54,703 nt of DNA, from the NCBI RefSeq assembly GCF_900142225.1, contig NZ_FRAD01000019.1:1-54703 (forward strand), in the 5' to 3' direction. Of this stretch, positions 1 through 9,400 are shown one piece after another (within the stretch, counting starts at the first letter, position 1; each line of letters starts with the position of its first letter). The notes below the pieces were generated by a model, which saw only the letters and a list, made by a program, of their open reading frames with translations, ran no database searches and was not told where the DNA came from. The DNA comes from Hathewaya proteolytica DSM 3090 (GTDB lineage Bacteria > Bacillota > Clostridia > Clostridiales > Clostridiaceae). The translations under genes were made by a program, and so were the position numbers.

Positions 1-802
1 AAATAGTGAAATCCTCAACGAAAAATTCTTTTCCGCTTTTATCTGTTACTTTGTGATTTTTGTTTACTATAGCTTGTTTTTCAGCGGGAGTATACGAATC
101 CATGTTTTCACCGAAAACATTGAATCCCCATCTAAAAGGCCAAATTGCATCTTCCTTAAGAGAACCCCCACCCCATTCTTCTCCAAGACCAGGGTGAATT
201 ACTACTAAACTATCTATAATGCCATCTGGTTCGTTATAATCTCCATCACCATCTAAGTCCCATTTATCTTCAATATCAAATTCAGACAAATCAACGTCCT
301 TTGATGCCTTTTGTATTGCTTCTAAAACCAGATTTCTAGCATTTTTTTGATCACTTTTATCTACATTGGCACCGTAAGTAGCAGCCGGCTTATCTGCTGT
401 ATACCAGCCCATTACCTTGCCTTTGAACTCATAGGTACCACCGGATTCTTCCTTGAAAAATTTATTTACGGTTATATGATCATTTCCATCTTCCGTCTTG
501 TATGTCTCATCACCAAAGAAAAGTTTTTCATAAAAATCAGCTGTGGTTTCCTTTCCTGTAAATGAATTTATTCTAAAATCCTTTTCTCTTTCATCTAGCT
601 CCGTATATCTATAATCAGGAAAATCTATTAATATAACTAATGGTTTAGCCGTAAACTTTTCTGCACTCTGCGTTCTATCCACAGGAGCTAATGGATTTTC
701 AAATACCCCTGTAGTCTGACCAAAAACTGTCATAACAGGGCTTATGCAATTCACCATCATGGCTGCCGATAATATTGCACCAATTATTCTACCTTTTTTC
801 AT
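1..802 (-). CDS. M6-family (immune inhibitor A-like) secreted metalloprotease, N-terminal part
   Basis: The open frame runs off the left edge after 267 codons. It starts at an ATG (802-800) with a strong AGGAGG ribosome site at 811-816. The N-terminus has a Lys-rich start and a hydrophobic stretch (about residues 5-27) consistent with a signal peptide. Around residues 54-63 the run KPLVILIDFPD matches the start of the M6 peptidase domain; further on are a DLDGDGDY segment of Ca-binding type and a VVIHPGLGEEWGGG segment typical of M6 proteases. The zinc-binding HExxH would lie beyond the window, so activity cannot be judged. Only 21 bases separate it from the upstream S-layer-like gene, suggesting co-transcription. 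A secreted protease next to S-layer proteins could process them or foreign proteins, but that is inference. Confidence 0.85.
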   Translation of the reverse strand, partial: MKKGRIIGAILSAAMMVNCISPVMTVFGQTTGVFENPLAPVDRTQSAEKFTAKPLVILIDFPDYRYTELDEREKDFRINSFTGKETTADFYEKLFFGDETYKTEDGNDHITVNKFFKEESGGTYEFKGKVMGWYTADKPAATYGANVDKSDQKNARNLVLEAIQKASKDVDLSEFDIEDKWDLDGDGDYNEPDGIIDSLVVIHPGLGEEWGGGSLKEDAIWPFRWGFNVFGENMDSYTPAEKQAIVNKNHKVTDKSGKEFFVEDFTI

Positions 803-823
803 CTAAAATTCCTCCTTTAAAAT

Positions 824-3800
824 TTAGTCTATAACCACTACAACTATAGTAGCTGATTTTACTGATATCCCTTCGGCATTATAAATAGGAATATCAACAT
901 ACCCACCCATTTCCGTTGTAGTCTTTTCAGTTAAACTTACAATTATTTTTCCATTTTCAACGCACACTTTTCCTATTTGCACATAGTCGCCTCTATCCTC
1001 ATAAATTGGATACGTGTTATAAATACTTTCGCCTTCTAATATAGCACCTTCTAGTATGTTAATCTCAACATCTTTACCAACTTGTGATGAAATTATAGTT
1101 ATCTTATTACCAGTACAAAGTGTAACAGACTTTACAGTTGATCCTTCAAACTTAGACTTTGCTATTTGTAAATCATCTATAGCTTTTTTCATATTGGCTA
1201 TTTTTGAATTAGGATCTGAAAAAATTATATTAGCTTCTTTTATTGCATTATCGAATATAGTCTTTGATCCTTTAAGATGTAATTCAGCGTAGTCTCCCTC
1301 TTCAGCTTCATCATGTAATTTTCTACACTGTTCTACTAAAGTTTTTAATTCCTGCTTAGCAATGTCAAACTCTGTTTCTTCCTGCCCTAAGCTAGCTATT
1401 TTATCAAGAAGTCCCTGTAGCATTGCTACCATATCATTTTCAAACAACTTCTTAGCTCCATCTTGCAAAGCATTAAAATCTCTTAAGGCATTCTCTATAC
1501 TAGTCTTATCCTGAAGTTTAACAGTATCCACAGTTAATTTTAGAACACTGTCATATTTAGTTTTAAAATCATCTGCATCTTTTTTAACAGCAGCTCCATC
1601 CGTTGCTACTTTAAGTGCCTCTAACTTGCCCTTTTCTTCAACGAGCTTATTTTTTGCACTCTCATCCAGTTCTGCATAAGCACTTAAGGCTGATATTATA
1701 TCAGTTCTATTTTCTAAAATGACATTATCAACTGTTAGCCCCAAAACAGAACTAAAATCACTTCTGAATTTTTCTACCTTTTTATCTGATATTACACTCA
1801 ATAAAGCAATCAACTTTTCAACATCAGTTCTTATTGCACTCTTTAAGCTATCGTCTGTTAGCTTGTCATATTCGCTAATAGCAGTTTTTATTATAGCTTC
1901 ATCATTAATACTGACATTTTCACTGGTTAATTCAAACGCAGCTTTATGAGCATTCTTGAACTCATTAACTTTATCGTCCGCAGTTTTTTCAGTTATCGTA
2001 AGATACACTTTAACTATTTTGATAACATTGCCTTCACTATTTTTAATAGAAACATTTATATTAGCTTTATCAGCTGTTTTTAATATGCATTCTACCAACA
2101 AAGAATCAGTGGTAGTTTTTTTATTTGCTACTTTAACCCACTTTCCATTATTTAAATCCCATACTACATCATTTATACTCACTAAACTCTCGCCATTCTG
2201 TAATGGTATTTTAACTTCTAATGTTTCCCCTATTTTGCTATTTACTCGTCCATCAACTACCCCAACAGCATCTATAAGCTTTACATTGGAATCCTCATAT
2301 GATTTCTTTGCTGTTTCCAAAGCACTTATAGCTTTATTTATATTTTCTATAGTATCAGAAGCCTGAACCTTTTCTGCACTAGCAATACATTCTTGGAATA
2401 TAGCCCATGAACCAACAATCTTACTACCTTCCACTATGTTTGAATCAGGTTCTTCCACCTTTTTTATACCCTTGGCAGATGTTATAGTTTTCGTTAACTT
2501 ATCAAAGCTTTTAAGCCTTTCAATTTCTGCTCTAAGGACCTCTAATGCTTTTGCTTCATCTGCTAAATATGATTTAGAAACCTCATTAAGAGTTGCATAC
2601 TCATCCTCTGCACTCTTTATAGCAGCTTCATGCTCTAATGTGACTCCACTGACAGAAACGCCCAATATATCTACATGATTTGCCTTAAATATCAATGCAC
2701 TAACCTTGTCCATCAATTTTTGTAGATGTTCCTTTATGTGTCCATGAGTTGTAAGTTCAGCATTAGAATCTACTATATCTTTTGAACCCTGTTGAAGATC
2801 ATCATATTTAGCAATAGCAGCTAATGTAATTTCCTTGTCACCACTTTGAACCGTATCAATTGTCTTCTGAAGAATATCTTTGTATGACTTTGCAAAATCA
2901 GCTGCATCAACATCTATTCTCAGATCGTTTATCTTTTTCATTAACTTATCTAAGTTAGCTTTTTCTTCCACTAGCAAAGCCTTAGCCTCTTTTGACAATA
3001 ATTCATAGTCATCAACAGCCTTTTGCACAGCTTCTCTATTAGATACACTTACAACACTCTCAGTTAAAATTAATTGAGCATTGTGAGCAGCCTTAAAATC
3101 AGCTACTTCCTTCTCTACGTTTTTGCCAGCTATAATTACAAGTAACTTTTCAAGTTCCACCTTTTTCTCTTTTAATGCAAGCTGAGCTTCCGGTGATAAT
3201 GTATTAATCTCATCAATTACTTCTTTTATCCTTACATCGTCACCAATTTTTACATTTTTATCGTTCATATCAATAACTACATCTTTATTTCTAGTTTGGA
3301 ATTCTTCTACCTCTAGTTTTATTATATTTTCTATACTAAAGTTGAGCTCTTTACTAGTTAAATCGCTACCTTGGATTTTCATACATACCCGATATGAACC
3401 AGTGATGTTTTTCACTCCAAACATGTTGTTAGTGAAATCAAAGCTTACACTAAATTTACCCTGACTGTTCATGCTTATCTGGTCAAAATAGCATATATTC
3501 CCTTGAGTGTCCTTTACTATAAGTATCATACCATTATCATCATACTCTGTAGCAATGCCACTTATTGTAACAAATTTACCCTTAACAGATACGTTGAGCT
3601 CACATAACAAGTCTCCATTTAACTTTGCATTTAACTTAGTTAAAATTTCTGCTTCCTTTATTAATTTTGCTTTCATATCTCCATGGAATCCCTCAAATTC
3701 TTTTAAGGCATCTGCAATTTCTTTCTTGTCAGATATATTAACTGTATCCACAGTCTTATTTAATAATTCTCTGTGACTCGTTTTAAAAGTAAAAACACTC

Positions 3801-4879
3801 TTTTCAATAAATTGATTTATGAAGTTTACAAGGGAATTAAGTTTCTCTTCCTCTTTTTTTAACGCAGCCTTATCTGATTTGCTCAATGAATTGAATTTAT
3901 GAAGTGCTTCATCTATATATGTTTTATTTCTTATAATGCTCTCGTCCAGGTCCATGCTGAAAATTTCAGCATAATCTTTTTTAAACCTATCCACATCACT
4001 TATGTTATCGATTACAGGAGGGTAATATGGTAATGTTTCACTAGCCATATTGTCAATTAACTTTTTTTGTTCCTTAAGCTTTGTAACTTCATCTTTTAAG
4101 ATTGCTTTTATATCCTCTGGCAGTATATCTATATACTCTATAGCTGCCTCAACAGTCTTTTTATCATTCGTACTTAAATCTTTATCTTTCTTTAAAAGTA
4201 TATTTGAGTATGATTTTCTAAAATCAATAATTTTACCGCCTTTTACAAGGGTACTTAAAAACTCTATATTCAGCTCTTGGGCTTTTAATTTTATCAAATC
4301 ATTATCAGTTACCTTTAGAAGCTCATTTATACATTCTGTAGTTTTATCAATATCCTCCAATTCATATTTTTCCTTAACATTTTTTATATTTTCAATCACG
4401 GCATTTATTATGCCCTGTTGAAACTCATCAATAACCACAGACCAAGAAGGAATATAATCCTGATTTTCTTTACAACTAGCAAATCCTTTAATAAGCTTAC
4501 GCGCCTCATTTATTTTTTCTTGTGGTAATATCTTTTTCTTAGTAACCATATCTTGTTCATATATTACTTCGTATAATTTTACAAATAAACTTTGCTGAAC
4601 CGGATCCAGCATTGCTGACAAAGTACCTGTTAACTGTTCTCTTAACTTTTTATCTGAGCTAAGACCTTCACTCAATGCATTTATAGCCTTTCTAGCAACA
4701 TTAATGTCTTCTTGCAACCCCGATTTCTTAGCCTTCATAGTGTACGTATACGCTTGGGACCACAACTGATTTTTATCCACGTTCACAGCTGTTATGGCCA
4801 TGGTTCCTTCCATTAAAGTTCCCATAGCTGTGGTTATAGCCATTACAGTGCTCATAACTTTTTTCTTATTATTTGCCAT
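824..4879 (-). CDS. S-layer-related secreted protein with about ten helical repeat modules
   Basis: 1351 residues, start ATG with GGGAGGT just upstream. Residues 8-32 form a hydrophobic signal-like segment. The next ~170 residues are related to the N-terminal domains of the two S-layer proteins encoded upstream on the same strand (shared pattern QEDINVARKAI, GTLSAMLDPVQQ, INEARKLI, W..V.DEFQQ). This is probably a wall-binding or assembly domain. The body has about ten modules of ~56-70 residues of the type F-x3-H/Y-x2-IL-x-LTVDTV...I..AL..Y..L...AK..L..E...L..L, predicted helical. They are interrupted near residues 430-530 and 850-970 by beta-rich segments, and the C-terminus carries a FIVAR-like helical unit and a final beta domain. 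Unlike its two neighbours it has no Ig-like NQYGN/DQYGN series and no intron-like RNA after its stop. Exact role unknown; surface location well supported. Confidence 0.75.
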   Translation of the reverse strand: MANNKKKVMSTVMAITTAMGTLMEGTMAITAVNVDKNQLWSQAYTYTMKAKKSGLQEDINVARKAINALSEGLSSDKKLREQLTGTLSAMLDPVQQSLFVKLYEVIYEQDMVTKKKILPQEKINEARKLIKGFASCKENQDYIPSWSVVIDEFQQGIINAVIENIKNVKEKYELEDIDKTTECINELLKVTDNDLIKLKAQELNIEFLSTLVKGGKIIDFRKSYSNILLKKDKDLSTNDKKTVEAAIEYIDILPEDIKAILKDEVTKLKEQKKLIDNMASETLPYYPPVIDNISDVDRFKKDYAEIFSMDLDESIIRNKTYIDEALHKFNSLSKSDKAALKKEEEKLNSLVNFINQFIEKSVFTFKTSHRELLNKTVDTVNISDKKEIADALKEFEGFHGDMKAKLIKEAEILTKLNAKLNGDLLCELNVSVKGKFVTISGIATEYDDNGMILIVKDTQGNICYFDQISMNSQGKFSVSFDFTNNMFGVKNITGSYRVCMKIQGSDLTSKELNFSIENIIKLEVEEFQTRNKDVVIDMNDKNVKIGDDVRIKEVIDEINTLSPEAQLALKEKKVELEKLLVIIAGKNVEKEVADFKAAHNAQLILTESVVSVSNREAVQKAVDDYELLSKEAKALLVEEKANLDKLMKKINDLRIDVDAADFAKSYKDILQKTIDTVQSGDKEITLAAIAKYDDLQQGSKDIVDSNAELTTHGHIKEHLQKLMDKVSALIFKANHVDILGVSVSGVTLEHEAAIKSAEDEYATLNEVSKSYLADEAKALEVLRAEIERLKSFDKLTKTITSAKGIKKVEEPDSNIVEGSKIVGSWAIFQECIASAEKVQASDTIENINKAISALETAKKSYEDSNVKLIDAVGVVDGRVNSKIGETLEVKIPLQNGESLVSINDVVWDLNNGKWVKVANKKTTTDSLLVECILKTADKANINVSIKNSEGNVIKIVKVYLTITEKTADDKVNEFKNAHKAAFELTSENVSINDEAIIKTAISEYDKLTDDSLKSAIRTDVEKLIALLSVISDKKVEKFRSDFSSVLGLTVDNVILENRTDIISALSAYAELDESAKNKLVEEKGKLEALKVATDGAAVKKDADDFKTKYDSVLKLTVDTVKLQDKTSIENALRDFNALQDGAKKLFENDMVAMLQGLLDKIASLGQEETEFDIAKQELKTLVEQCRKLHDEAEEGDYAELHLKGSKTIFDNAIKEANIIFSDPNSKIANMKKAIDDLQIAKSKFEGSTVKSVTLCTGNKITIISSQVGKDVEINILEGAILEGESIYNTYPIYEDRGDYVQIGKVCVENGKIIVSLTEKTTTEMGGYVDIPIYNAEGISVKSATIVVVVID

Positions 4880-5079
4880 TGCTTACCTCCCAATTATATA
4901 TAAGGTTTTACCCCTATATTTTTGAATATTGACCATGTATTATATCTATTATACCTTTTTAAATTTACATTCTATGTATACTTATTCATTGTTTTAATAC
5001 TTTATTAATATATTTTCCTTTTTGAATTGAAGTTATAGATATATTAATTATTTTAAAAAAATTCTTTCATATAGTAACT

Positions 5080-5685
5080 ATATCTGATCTACAACTTTGC
5101 CACTTGCAACTATCAATCTGTACTCAGTCTCCCACCAATTATATTTAGCACATGCTAGGCACATAAGAATCGAGTAGTAGGAAAAGATATATTCTAAGCC
5201 TTTTAAGGTTATCATGCTTTGGTTTAACTTTCTTCCATTGTTCCCCAACAGCACATGGGAATCCTTCTTCTTAGCCACTAATCTAAAGTCTTAAGAGTAC
5301 TTTTTATATCAGCTAATTTAAAGTAATTAACCCAACAAACTATACTTTGCCTTAATTTAATTGAGCGAAATTCCATGCTCATGACATAATTTCTTCCGGT
5401 TACATCTTTTAATTTAGCTTTTAGTTTTTTAATAAAGTTTTCATGTACTCTTATTCCTATCTCACCTTTCTTTGGGTAAAATGTAAATCCTAAATATTTT
5501 AATTTCCAAGGTCTACTAGTGTCGGAATCCTAGTGGTCGTTTCTGTTCGTCAGACCATAGTTTTACCGCCGACTTCCTTCAGATTCCATACCACGGTGAA
5601 CACCCTTGTCTTAAGCTATGCACTTGGCACTATCAACCCGTGCTTTGGACTATCACCCGTTATATTGCACCCATGCTGGGCGCAC
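5080..5685 (-). mobile_element. Decayed group IIC intron with fragment of its reverse transcriptase/maturase
   Basis: Read on the minus strand, the element starts at 5685 with GTGCGCCCAGCATGGGTGC, followed by a domain I-like stretch with GGGTGATAGTCC and ATGGTCTGACGAACAG, all typical of bacterial class C introns. From about 5520 to 5290 one frame encodes the maturase end: KYLGFTFYPKKGEIGIRVH and later CWVNYFKLADIKSTLKTLD, then a stop and frameshifts. Most of the ~1.3-kb RT gene is deleted, and I see no domain V, so it cannot splice or move. The 5' end lies directly after the U-tract of a terminator hairpin (5686-5727), the insertion preference known for group IIC introns. A 66-residue open frame in the tail (5078-5278) is part of this debris, not a gene. 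Confidence 0.8.
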
Positions 5686-5727
5686 AAAAAACAGGGTCTT
5701 CGAATACTTTTTCGAGACCCTGTTTTA
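5686..5727 (-). terminator. Rho-independent terminator of the S-layer/intron A transcript
   Basis: On the minus strand, ACAGGGTCTCGAA pairs across a short loop with TTCGAAGACCCTGT and is followed by TTTTTT. It lies about 55 bases downstream of the conserved end of intron-like RNA A. The group IIC intron relic begins immediately after it. Confidence 0.85.
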
Positions 5728-5781
5728 TTAGCTAAATGTATGATATATTTAGTTTTTTAGTACAATATAAACACGAATTAA

Positions 5782-6427
5782 ATTACCGACTAGGTTCCTT
5801 GGCTAACTCAGTGTTATCCTTCCCCTATGTTACCATAAGAGTATTTCAGAAGAGTCTTCCCCTACTCTATGCTCTGATTTTCGGCTGAGTGTCACAGCTA
5901 CTATGAACCTGCTGAGCCCGTATATACATCACTGGTGCTGCTACACCTCTTTATATACAGCATCAAACGTTCCATTCTATCTATCCCTTATTTTGACTAC
6001 CTTAGGTATCCACTAACGACTTACTTTGCCTTGGTTTAACAGCCAATTATGCCAAAGCCAATACAATATTTCAATTGTATTGATCCATACCAAACTGCAA
6101 GCATAGCTATCAATTTAACAGCATGAACTATAATTTATAAGACGCATTATAATGGATTCGTCTTCCTTACCATAGCAATCTTTTAAAGAACCCCGCATCT
6201 GACTCTCACAGATTACGACCTTACCTAGCTTCATAGACTTAACTTAGCAGTTCTAAATCTATGTAGGGGGCTTAGGTCAGAGCTATAGCTGTTTACTCTG
6301 AATAGGAATTTCACCTATTTAATCAATAGAACAGTTAGAAAATAAGGGGTAAGGGTTAATTTCCTCCCCCCTTATTTCCACCTATTTCGCCATAAGGCTT
6401 ATAAGGTAACGTTTCGCACTTTTATTA
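5782..6427 (-). ncRNA. Group II intron-like structured RNA, copy A, overlapping the stop codon of the S-layer gene
   Basis: The conserved element runs from GTGCG at 6419 down to GGTAAT ending at 5782 (638 nt), giving a GUGYG 5' motif and an AY 3' end as in group II introns. It is homologous along its length to copy B (10778-11417), with compensatory changes in hairpins: an AATCTG..CAGAT stem here is ATACG..CGTAT there, and AATAGG..CCTATT is GGTAGG..CCTATC. A TGAAA-type loop flanked by TAGG/CCTA, a TAGCT..GACCTAAGCC segment and a GGTTCATAGTAGCTGTGAC stretch resemble domains I and III of bacterial introns. An internal TGCAGT (minus strand, 6099-6094) is the exact complement of ACTGCA, the last six bases of the ORF (6433-6428). 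This points to a 5' splice site 8 nt upstream of GTGCG that would remove the stop TAATAAAA. No reverse transcriptase and no recognisable domain V were found. Confidence 0.72.
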
Positions 6428-9400
6428 TGCAGTTGCTTTTGTAACTGTAACTTCTACACTTCCTACTTTTATTACTTTTCCATCTGCATTCTTAACAGTA
6501 ACTGTTATTGTAGCTTTGCCGGCTTTCTTTCCAGTTACAGCTAAACCATCTTCCGCATCTACACTTACAGTGTCTGCATCGCTTGAAGTAACTACTAAAG
6601 TTTCTCCAACTGATTTATTATAACCACTTATAGTTCCCTTAACAGGATCATTATTATCTTTTGCTATTGTTAAAGTTGGTGCTGTTAATGTTCCTGTAGT
6701 TACTACTACTGCAGCTTTATACGCTTCTATTGCATCGTTTAATGTATTTGTAGCTTGTGTTAATTGTTCAGTTTTAGAATTAGCATTATTTAACACATCT
6801 TCTGCTGCCTTTTTAGCTGCATCTAATGTCGCTTTTGATCCTACAACTTGGTTTCCAACTACAACGCCTTCAGCTTTTCCTTCCTCTACTTTTGCTACTT
6901 CAGATATTTTAGCAGTTAATGCTTTTTTAGCTGCATCTTCTGCATTTGCTGTATCTATAGCTGTTTTTACTACTACTAATCTAGCATTTAAAGCATCTTT
7001 ATCTTTTCCTACTGCTAATGCATCTACTAATTTCTTTGCTGCATCATAGTCTGCCTGAAGTTTGCTTCCTTCAGCTTTTTCTACTGCTGCTGTTGCTGTC
7101 TCTAATGCTTTTTTAGCTGCATCTTCTTCTATTTTAGATTGTACATCTTTTGAAGCAGTTACAGTAGCTTTTGCCTTAGCTTCGCCGCAAGTCATTTCAA
7201 CTACAAATGTATCTCCATCTGTTAATTGTATTATACTTGCTGTAGCTGTACCATTGTTTGAATCAGCCTTTGCAGTTTTAGAATCAATATTCTTTATAGT
7301 AATTCTAGATTTAGCAAATAACTCTGCATTCTTGATACCATACTGATCTTTTACAGTTGAAGCTATAGCATTTCTTATCTGATCTGCTGTTATAGTTCCT
7401 ACACCTAAAGTAATATCTTCATCCTTAGCTGTGTCTAAAATAACAAATGACTTTCCAGCAGGTGCTACTTTGGATAATGTTAAAGTTCCTTTTAAAGTTT
7501 CAAGGAATGCTCCATTGCTATCTTTAACATTGATAGTTACAGTAGTAGTTGTTGTATCTTTGTCTTTATCAAAATCAGATGTTTCTACTTTTTTCTCAAC
7601 TATATCTCCACTAGAAGTAGCTGTTAACATGTTTTCATTTACTTTTATATCATACATTGAAACTGGTAGAACTACTTCTGTACCATTTTCAAGTACTCCA
7701 ATTACTTCAGGTGTTGCACAATATTTATCAGATGCAACTTTTCCTTCTGTTGTATCGACGTACATTGTACCTAAATCAGATAATTTAAATGATTTGAATG
7801 CATTCTTCTTTACAACTGTTATAGTTTCATTTCTAGTACTTCCATCAACATCTTTAAAATCTTTGTCTTTTTCACCCTTTGTTTGAAGAGTTATAGATAC
7901 ATTAATCTTACCTTCATCTGCTCTAGTTAATTTTACACTTGCCTTTTCGTCTTCAATGTAATCTACTTTTTCCACTTTATCAATTGTTGTAACTACTTTA
8001 ATTCTATTTTCAGGCTTTTTAACCCAATCTAATATATCGTCTGTGCTCATCATGCTACCATGCTGATCTTGAGCTAATATATTTTTTGCATAAAGTTCTT
8101 TTGTATCTCCTGCTACCATGCTCTTAGAAAAATCTTTTACTAAGCCTACAATAACGTTGGCCTGAATTGCAGCTCTTACATCAAGCATCATGCTAGAGAA
8201 GTTGCCACCATTAGTTACAAGAGATGTTATATAAACCATTCCCTCTTTTGTACCCTTAAATTCAAGCTTAGCTTTTCCTTTATTAGCACCTTCTGTTATT
8301 TCAACAAATTTCAAATTATCGCTGAAAGTAATCTTCCCATTTAAATCTGCATATTTGGTAATAGCATTTCCATACTGATCTATTGCTTCAAATGGTATTT
8401 CTATTGTTTTGCCTACAGTTACTATCTGCTGTGGAGCAGTCATATTGAATGTTTTAACTTCTGACGAAGCCGTTGCTTCAAATTCGAATTTACTTACATT
8501 TCCTGTAGCAGTTGACACAGCTTGGATTGTAACCTTTCCGCCTCTTTCTGGCATGCTTCCTCTTACAAGCTTCAATCCAAATCTCATGTTTCCATTACTA
8601 TCTTCAACAAGCTCTAAATCCGTTCCATCAGATGCAGGAGTTTTTACAAATAGTATATTATCGCATGTAAACACAAGTGTTTTCTTCAATGAAGTTAATG
8701 TAGATTCACTTGGTATAATTTTGTTTCCATACTGATCTAATACATCAAATAATAAATGGAACTTATCATTTGCGAAATCAGCACCGAATTTTTTGCCATA
8801 TTCATTGTATATTTTATCAAACTCAACTTTGTTAGCTTTTGATTCAAGTCCAATTTTAACTTGAGAATTTACAACTTTTGAAACTCCAGTTGTTGCATTT
8901 GCGTATACACCAGTTACATAAACAAGTTCTCCTGGGATAAATGCAGCTGTTTTAGAAATAGGCAATGTTCCATCATTATTTCCACTTGCCTGTACTCCTG
9001 TAGAAATTGTCCAAGTTACTTTTGAGAATTCTCTCTTTGTAACATTTTCACCATATTGGTTTAATATTTCAAAGTTAACCATTGCTTTTTTAGATTCACT
9101 ATTAGAAACTATAGGAGCATTTTCTGATAGAATTTTTATATCAGATACTTTTTCATTATCCACTTCAAACTCAACTTCAAGAGCTTTTTCAGTTAAACCT
9201 TCTGCTGTAACCTTATAAGTTCCCTTTGTTAAGTTGATTGTAGTTTCAATTATTGCGCTCATTTTATCATCAGCAAATGTTACTTTTTCAACATTTGTTG
9301 TGATTAGGCCTTTCTTTAGAGTAACTTTTGCTTTTGCAGTGTCGACTGGTTTGCTAAACTTAACTTCGATTTTTTTAGCTCCTACAGCTTTTACAGAAGC

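Noticed and set aside
5078..5278. A 66-residue ORF with a good-looking ATG.
   Set aside because: It lies in the frameshifted tail of the group IIC intron maturase; the parent frame ends with a stop just upstream. It is debris.
6325..6331. Alternative EBS1 pairing with the canonical site: AATAAAA before GTGCG could pair with TTTTATT near nt 85 of copy B (11329-11335).
   Set aside because: Copy A has a mismatch at this site, the position is early for EBS1, and the matches to the ORF ends at the later loop are perfect in both copies. It may still act as a competing site.
5782..6427. Copies A and B could be another large RNA such as ROOL, GOLLD or OLE, or a group I intron.
   Set aside because: The GUGYG start, AY end, domain I/III-like segments and exon-complementary loop fit group II. 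I saw no group I P/Q/R/S core.
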